A stretch of 64,000 bases of DNA from Glutamicibacter soli (GTDB lineage: Bacteria > Actinomycetota > Actinomycetes > Actinomycetales > Micrococcaceae), in contig NZ_POAF01000009.1 of NCBI RefSeq assembly GCF_003309065.1, positions 1 to 64,000 of the forward strand, in the 5' to 3' direction. The notes under the pieces were generated by a model. It saw only the letters and a list, made by a program, of their open reading frames with translations. It was not told the origin of the DNA and ran no database searches. Position numbers and translations under genes: made by a program. Of the stretch, positions 59,988 to 64,000 are shown one piece after another; position 1 is the first letter of the stretch; each line of letters opens with the position of its first letter.

Positions 59988-61198
59988 GCTTGCCTGATGC
60001 TGGTCTACTCCCCACCCTTGCATCACTGCTGGGCCGACTCGGTTGGACGACCACCGGTGGCGTCCCGGGCAAATTCGAGATTTGGGAAAGTCCCGGAACA
60101 GGGGACGAAATCATCTTCCCTCTGGACCCCAGCCGGTCCGACTTCGAACGTCTCCTTTATACCGCGCGCCGGCAACTCGAAAGATACCTTGGGCCCGAAG
60201 CGAAACGATACGTGGAGCTAGCCGCCCTAACCTCTACGCATGCCCTCGAAGAGACGCAGTGGAAGAAAGAAAGCTCCTACGAGGCCGGCTTGATCGCATG
60301 GCCACAGGGTGAACAACTCTACGCTTCGGCGCGGGAAATGCTTGTCGCCTCGGCTAAGGCGGCAAAAGAGCGTCGCATGTACCACGGTAACGCCAGCTCA
60401 CATGTAGCTAGGTCATTCCTGTCGAGCTGCCTTATGGGCCAGACCCAGGTCGGCAGCTTCATCATCACCGCGCATGCCCCGGCGGCCCGGACCTTCAACT
60501 TCTCCGAAGCGGATGACATGAGGCCAGTCCTGCCGGGGCTACCCGCGCCGGCATCGACGAGCGGCGAGGAGATCATGAACTGGTTCGAGACTGCTCTCGA
60601 AGCCACCAGGACTTGCCTTGACAGCTACCGCAAGGACGACGACATCCGCGTATTTGATAGCGCTGTTGGCGAAGGGCTATCGTTCGAGTTCGCGCGTGCC
60701 CTGTCGACGGCTACACGCGATACCGAATCAGCCGTGTCACTCATTCGGCCGCGTCCAGGCGTCCGGTCCCCCGAACGGGAGTTCACCTTCATCCCGGACG
60801 AGGCACCTATGCTGGAGCGAGTTGCGAGTCACTACGCTCAAGCCTACGAGCCGGAGGAAGTGACGCTCAGGGGAGAAGTAGCCGTGTTGCAGCATGAGTC
60901 GAATACCGACGATCGCATCGTACGGGTCATCACCGACTCCGGCGGCAAGTACCGCAAGGTCCGACTGCGACTGAGCCCTGACCAGTATGTAAAGGCTATC
61001 GACGCACATCGCCAAGCCCTGAAACTCGCGTTCACTGGCAAAGTGCAACGCGAGGGCAACCTCAACTGGGTGTACAGCCCGCGCGACGTTCAGGTAACTG
61101 AAATACAGATTGAAGATGTGGAGGGCGCTGAGGCGACAAGCGCCCTGGAGGAGCTGCAAACGTCCTACCCCCGCCCCGGTCTCGACCCGATGTTCTAG
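59984..61198 (+). CDS. unrecognised 404-residue partner of DUF4365
   Basis: A soluble 404-residue protein. ATG at 59984 follows GGAGG and overlaps the DUF4365 stop. The N-terminus has an FEIWESPGTGDEIIFPLDPS segment, then helices around ARRQLERYLGPEAKRYVELA. A distinctive block reads RSFLSSCLMGQTQVGSFIIT, and the C-terminal 120 residues appear beta-rich (VTLRGEVAVLQHESNTDDR, then SGGKYRKVRLRLS). No nuclease, ATPase or membrane motif can be named. I do not recognise the family. Tight coupling suggests a sensor, regulator or second subunit for the DUF4365 protein; this is inference. Base usage is less GC-rich than in host genes. Confidence 0.75.
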   Translation: MSLPDAGLLPTLASLLGRLGWTTTGGVPGKFEIWESPGTGDEIIFPLDPSRSDFERLLYTARRQLERYLGPEAKRYVELAALTSTHALEETQWKKESSYEAGLIAWPQGEQLYASAREMLVASAKAAKERRMYHGNASSHVARSFLSSCLMGQTQVGSFIITAHAPAARTFNFSEADDMRPVLPGLPAPASTSGEEIMNWFETALEATRTCLDSYRKDDDIRVFDSAVGEGLSFEFARALSTATRDTESAVSLIRPRPGVRSPEREFTFIPDEAPMLERVASHYAQAYEPEEVTLRGEVAVLQHESNTDDRIVRVITDSGGKYRKVRLRLSPDQYVKAIDAHRQALKLAFTGKVQREGNLNWVYSPRDVQVTEIQIEDVEGAEATSALEELQTSYPRPGLDPMF

Positions 61199-62022
61199 CC
61201 GGAGCATACGGAGTCCGAGGTATCCAGGCTCGCGCGCTGGACAAGGACGCCGCCGTCCGCTGGCTAGGCCCGAAGTCACCGGACGGCGCCAGCTGGGCAA
61301 AGGTCGGATACTTCCCCGGCACCGCCGGCTACGACGAGGTCATGATTACCGAGGGCCCCGGCGACGCGCTCACCTCGGCGATCGCGATCGGGTTCGACAC
61401 CTTCGGTATCCGCGGCGCAGGCTTGGCAGCCAACCCGGCGGTAATCACCGAGGTTGCCGACATGCTCGGCGACCGCGAAGCCGTCATCGCCGGCGACGGG
61501 GGCCCTGCCGGTCGCCGGTTCGCTGTCATGTTGGCCGACGCGCTGGTCGCGCTGGAGAAAACTGTCCGCGTGCTCGACCTGCCCGACGGTATGGACCTGA
61601 CCGACTGGCGCGCCCAGGACCCGGCCAAGTTCCAGCGCGCAGCCCTTCGGGCGATCGCCGAGGCCCCGGCTGTGAAGTCCCGCGCCGCGGCCCTGCTGGC
61701 CTGGGACGAGGAACGCTACAGCCTGACCGACTTGGGCGGTGCCCGCTACCTGCGCGACTACATGGAGTCGATCGGCTCCGGCGTCCGCTACTCCGAGGAG
61801 ACGGGTTTCTACCTGCTCGACGAGGGCGTGTGGCGCGAGGACGACCGGCAGGCGGTTCGCACCCACGCGCAGGCTGTCGCCGACCTCGTGAAGGATCTTG
61901 CGAAGGATGCGAGCGAGCTGGCGCAGCTGGACGGCGCAACCAAGGACGACAAGGCCCGCGCCGCCCGCTTGCGCCCTGCGACCGCTGCTATAACTACTGG
62001 GCCTACTGCTAGCTACCGCTAG
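61199..62022 (+). pseudogene. phage-type primase fragment (TOPRIM and D5-like segment)
   Basis: Directly after the stop of the 404-residue gene an open frame reads LAGAYGVRGIQARALDKD, then EVMITEGPGDALTS (the E-G-x-x-D/E-A motif of TOPRIM), a second acidic motif AGDGGPAGRRFA, LPDGMDLTDW, and then YSLTDLGGARYLRDYM, EETGFYLLDEGVWRED, which match the start of D5-type primase-helicases. No start codon is in place: the zinc-binding and N-terminal part is gone. Family sequence ends near 61980. This is therefore an internal piece of a primase gene, with both ends lost. Higher GC than its left neighbour. Confidence 0.8.
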
Positions 62023-62155
62023 TCGGGCACTGGGCGCCGCGGTCGCCGGTAGTGATGCGCCTCTGACGCTACGGGAAGCCCGACCCAAACACGGAAGGTT
62101 GAGTTTTGAGCACCAAATAGCAGCTGGCCCCCTACTTAGATGTACCCAAAGCCGA

Positions 62156-62213
62156 GAAGGTCGGACTTTCCACTAAACGCCTTGTTCACATCACTTTCTT
62201 ATTCCCGCTTAAG
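62156..62213 (-). repeat. element repeat, copy B' (inverted)
   Basis: Read on the minus strand it begins CTTAAG at 62213, then AATAAGAAAGTGA, AAAGTC and ACCTTC at the same spacing as copies A and B. With copy A it forms inverted repeats around a 3.49-kb segment; with copy B it forms a head-to-head pair. Confidence 0.75.
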
Positions 62214-62223
62214 AAGCCGCACC

Positions 62224-62281
62224 CTTAAGTACCAATAGGAAAGTGACGGTTACACATCATTTGGCGAAAAGTCCAACCCTC
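62224..62281 (+). repeat. element repeat, copy B
   Basis: CTTAAG at 62224-62229, AATAGGAAAGTGA, AAAGTC and ACCCTC follow at exactly the spacing of copy A; the first 32 bases match copy A at 27 positions. It lies about 50 nt before the gene at 62328. Confidence 0.75.
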
Positions 62282-62327
62282 GGCCCACCACGCTGCCGCA
62301 ACCGGCGCCCGAATAATAGGATGGCCC

Positions 62328-62915
62328 ATGTCCCCGAATCCAGAAGTTATCGCACGCATGAACGAAGTCGCCAGCAAAATTGATCACTGCGAGATCGATA
62401 ACTACGCAGTCGTCTCCCCCCTCGCTCTGGCCCGATATCTAAGCGAGCTCCTGACAGCGCGCGGTTGGCGCCAGTATGACAGCGGGGACCGAACGGCGAT
62501 ATTTCATGTAACGGATAAAGGCAGTCGCCGCGTTTCACTTGCGGCATTTACACCGGACATCGGAACGTGCGCGATCACGCTCCTGCGCGCCTACCTCGAC
62601 GGCACCACGGAGGGCACTGCGGCCCGCCGCAGGGCGTCCAGTACATACCGCGCTCTTACCAACAGAGCGCCGGGCGCCGCCGGCTACATTAGAGACTTGG
62701 CATATCGGGTCCGAGATCGCCTCGGCGAGCTGACGCAGGCAGAGTACGAAGCTTGCCTCAATTCTCGCGAGAAGTCATCCGACACAGCCACGCGTCGCGA
62801 CTACTACCGCGACCGCCGGCAACGGATCAACGAGTTGGACGAAGCGGCGGTCAGGGAGTACCTCCCTGGATGGCTAGCAAAGTTCAGGGGCGGTCAGAGA
62901 ATCGAGCTACCGTAA
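62328..62915 (+). CDS. uncharacterised element protein
   Basis: A 195-residue soluble protein. ATG at 62328 follows AATAGG. It begins MSPNPEVIARMNEVASKIDH and has the central segment SGDRTAIFHVTDKGSRRVSL, then basic helices (GTAARRRASSTYRALTNRAP, SDTATRRDYYRDRRQRINEL). No family is recognised. Base usage is less GC-rich than in the host. It sits between two pieces of a primase gene, so it was probably inserted there. Its stop at 62913-62915 directly precedes the second primase-like piece. Confidence 0.65.
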   Translation: MSPNPEVIARMNEVASKIDHCEIDNYAVVSPLALARYLSELLTARGWRQYDSGDRTAIFHVTDKGSRRVSLAAFTPDIGTCAITLLRAYLDGTTEGTAARRRASSTYRALTNRAPGAAGYIRDLAYRVRDRLGELTQAEYEACLNSREKSSDTATRRDYYRDRRQRINELDEAAVREYLPGWLAKFRGGQRIELP

Positions 62916-63098
62916 GTTTGGCAGATCTGGCTAGCGGATATTGAAGGAGCTCCGAATCAGGATGCTCTCGCACCGCTCGGCCGGAACAAGTTCTATGCAT
63001 TGGTAGCCGAAGTCGGCGACGTCCGTAAAGGCGGACAGGGCCGACGGTATTTTTATTCAAACACAGGTGTGGCCACGCCCGATGTCGATGCGGCGTAA
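62916..63098 (+). pseudogene. C-terminal fragment of a phage-type primase/helicase
   Basis: Directly after the stop of the preceding gene the same frame continues VWQIWLADIEGAPNQDALAP, then LGRNKFYALVAEVGDVRKGG and QGRRYFYSNT before TAA at 63096-63098. The last segment has the look of the winged-helix tail of phage primase-helicases or AAA ATPases. There is no start of its own. It is probably the far end of the primase whose middle lies at 61199-61980, the ATPase core being lost. Confidence 0.55.
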
Positions 63099-63143
63099 AA
63101 TCATCGCAGGCAACGCTCAATGGCGTTCCCGGCCAACAGCGCC

Positions 63144-63839
63144 CTACTGGCGCATCGTCTCACCCGTAAGTGTCTTAATCTCGTCCTCAAAATAGGAGCG
63201 CTGGGACGGTAGGAGCTTCTCGATGTTTGACCGATGCGTAGGGAGGGACTGCCAATCCCTCACGTTGGACGCCAGGATCTTGCCGAACAGGAAGTTTAGC
63301 TCATGCAGATCATCACCGAGCCCGTCCTCGTTGCGGCGTTTGGCCCAGATCTTAACCGACTCAGTGAAGGCGAACTCGAAGGCTGCGAATTCAGACAGCG
63401 CTCCGTCAATTTCGGGGTGATTGATCCGCCAAAGGGCTCCTGATACCTCGACGCGCCGGCACAAATCTCCGACGTAAGAGGGGAACCCTAAGTCTGTACG
63501 CATGGTCACCATGTAGTTATCGCCCCCTGCCGGAACGTGGTAGCTGGCCGGCGACCGTGAGTGAATCTCGCTCAGATCGGTGAGTGCTTGCATGTAGTGC
63601 GCCATGGCTGAAACTTCCTCGCTTCGGCGCTGGGCGTCCATACTCGCGATGGCCAACTCTCTGGCTTCTTTCGCATCGTCGACAGCGGCTGATAGTGACT
63701 TCCTCGAAGTCCTCCACGCAGTGTACGCGAACACGGCAAGCAATATGGTACCTACCGCAGTTAGCGCGGCCCAGGTTTCTGCGCTCCATAGCCAAAATTT
63801 CCAGAAGTGTGACATAGGGACATTATCCGACGTAGCCAC
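63144..63839 (-). CDS. single-pass membrane protein with coiled coil, unknown function
   Basis: A protein of 223-231 residues, from GTG 63839 or ATG 63815. One transmembrane helix near the N-terminus (TWAALTAVGTILLAVFAYTA) is followed by a charged helix with coiled-coil character (SLSAAVDDAKEARELAIASM) and a larger cytoplasmic domain (DLCRRVEVSGALWRINHPEI). No catalytic motif is seen. It is the only minus-strand gene in this part of the element. Proteins with this layout are frequent cargo of mobile elements; the role is unknown. Confidence 0.65.
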   Translation of the reverse strand: MATSDNVPMSHFWKFWLWSAETWAALTAVGTILLAVFAYTAWRTSRKSLSAAVDDAKEARELAIASMDAQRRSEEVSAMAHYMQALTDLSEIHSRSPASYHVPAGGDNYMVTMRTDLGFPSYVGDLCRRVEVSGALWRINHPEIDGALSEFAAFEFAFTESVKIWAKRRNEDGLGDDLHELNFLFGKILASNVRDWQSLPTHRSNIEKLLPSQRSYFEDEIKTLTGETMRQ

Positions 63840-63911
63840 TAACGCACGCGAGCTTGAACCATAAAGCCCCCGTGGCGGTCGGCTCTCGCACCCTCGATTC
63901 AGGAGAATACA

Positions 63912-64000
63912 ATGACCGAACCTTCCGAGCTGATCCTCGCCGTCGCCCTCAAGTACGACGACGGCGACAACGAGGGCCGGCGCCTGGCCGAGGCCGCGGT
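63912..64000 (+). CDS. N-terminus of an element gene, cut by window edge
   Basis: ATG at 63912 follows AGGAG at 63901-63905 with good spacing. The frame stays open to the end of the window and encodes MTEPSELILAVALKYDD and then GDNEGRRLAEA. GC content rises again compared with the preceding gene. The product cannot be identified from 29 residues. Confidence 0.7.
   Translation, partial: MTEPSELILAVALKYDDGDNEGRRLAEAA

Larger units (their letters stand above)
62023..62327. other. non-coding region with two head-to-head repeats
   Basis: No gene is visible in these 305 bases. They carry copies B' (minus) and B (plus) of the element repeat, separated by 10 nt, and at the right end a ribosome-binding-like AATAGG before the next gene. 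Confidence 0.6.
57188..64000. mobile_element. serine-recombinase integrative element in dprA (left end, incomplete)
   Basis: The element begins at the break in dprA and runs off the right edge. It encodes a large serine recombinase next to the junction, an endonuclease VII-like protein, a DUF4365/unknown pair, pieces of a phage-type primase, and orphan genes. Several non-coding stretches and three copies of a roughly 58-bp repeat occur. Codon and base usage are visibly less GC-biased than in the flanking chromosome, especially at 59.3-61.2 and 62.3-63.9 kb. The exact attachment core cannot be set without the other end; it probably lies between 57174 and 57206. No capsid, terminase or conjugation gene is seen so far. 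Confidence 0.85.

Overview
The window comes from a high-GC Gram-positive actinobacterium, most likely in the Micrococcaceae (Arthrobacter/Glutamicibacter type). The evidence is the GC-rich third positions, many GTG starts, polyprenol-phosphomannose GT-C mannosyltransferases, a homodimeric AceE, a FasR-like regulator beside fabD/acpP/fabF, and the actinobacterial DUF3052 and DUF3145 families. Genus-level assignment is inference. Most of the window (1-57.2 kb) is ordinary chromosome.

Layout. 0-5 kb: a three-gene minus-strand operon for mannosylated lipoglycan (two MptB-type enzymes and a GT87 protein). 4.9-6.1 kb: two identical tRNA-His genes in opposite orientation flanking orn. 6.3-8.6 kb: a small membrane protein/XRE regulator pair with a palindromic operator, a quinone oxidoreductase, and fused scars of two broken genes. 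8.9-18.3 kb: a large ATPase-LuxR regulator, acyl-CoA dehydrogenase, peptide deformylase, an AlkZ-like winged-helix protein, several unknowns and a long GAPDH. 18.5-29.4 kb: rnpB, an FAD oxidoreductase, yaaA, a Nif3-type protein, msrA, the cysK-cysE pair, a DAACS symporter, a UvrA-like ATPase and a GNAT enzyme. 29.5-33.6 kb: small genes, then a TetR gene with a 15-bp-arm palindrome facing an oxidoreductase unit. 35.3-39.7 kb: a gluconate module (gnd, GntR/FadR regulator, gntP, gntK). 40-46.2 kb: stress and membrane proteins, two tRNA-Val(TAC) genes, a peroxiredoxin and DUF3052. 46.4-55.5 kb: aceE, a FasR-type regulator, fabD, acpP, fabF and DUF3145. fabH is missing from its usual place between fabD and acpP. 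55.6-57.2 kb: xerC and the C-terminal part of dprA.

From about 57.2 kb to the right edge lies a mobile element. A large serine recombinase sits exactly where dprA is cut, inside the conserved F-x-x-R-N-R-x-I-A segment, so the N-terminal half of dprA should lie beyond the window. The element looks like a decayed phage or integrative element: a TOPRIM/D5-like primase survives only as two separated pieces. Between them and the recombinase is a compact cargo: an endonuclease VII-like HNH protein, and a tightly coupled pair (ATGA overlap) of a DUF4365 protein with a PD-(D/E)XK-like D...QxK signature and a 404-residue protein I do not recognise. This cargo lies between two inverted copies of a roughly 58-bp repeat; a third copy points the other way. 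I consider the DUF4365 plus 404-residue pair the best candidate here for an undescribed, possibly anti-phage, system. Function is not shown by the sequence.

No CRISPR array, insertion-sequence transposase or rRNA was seen.
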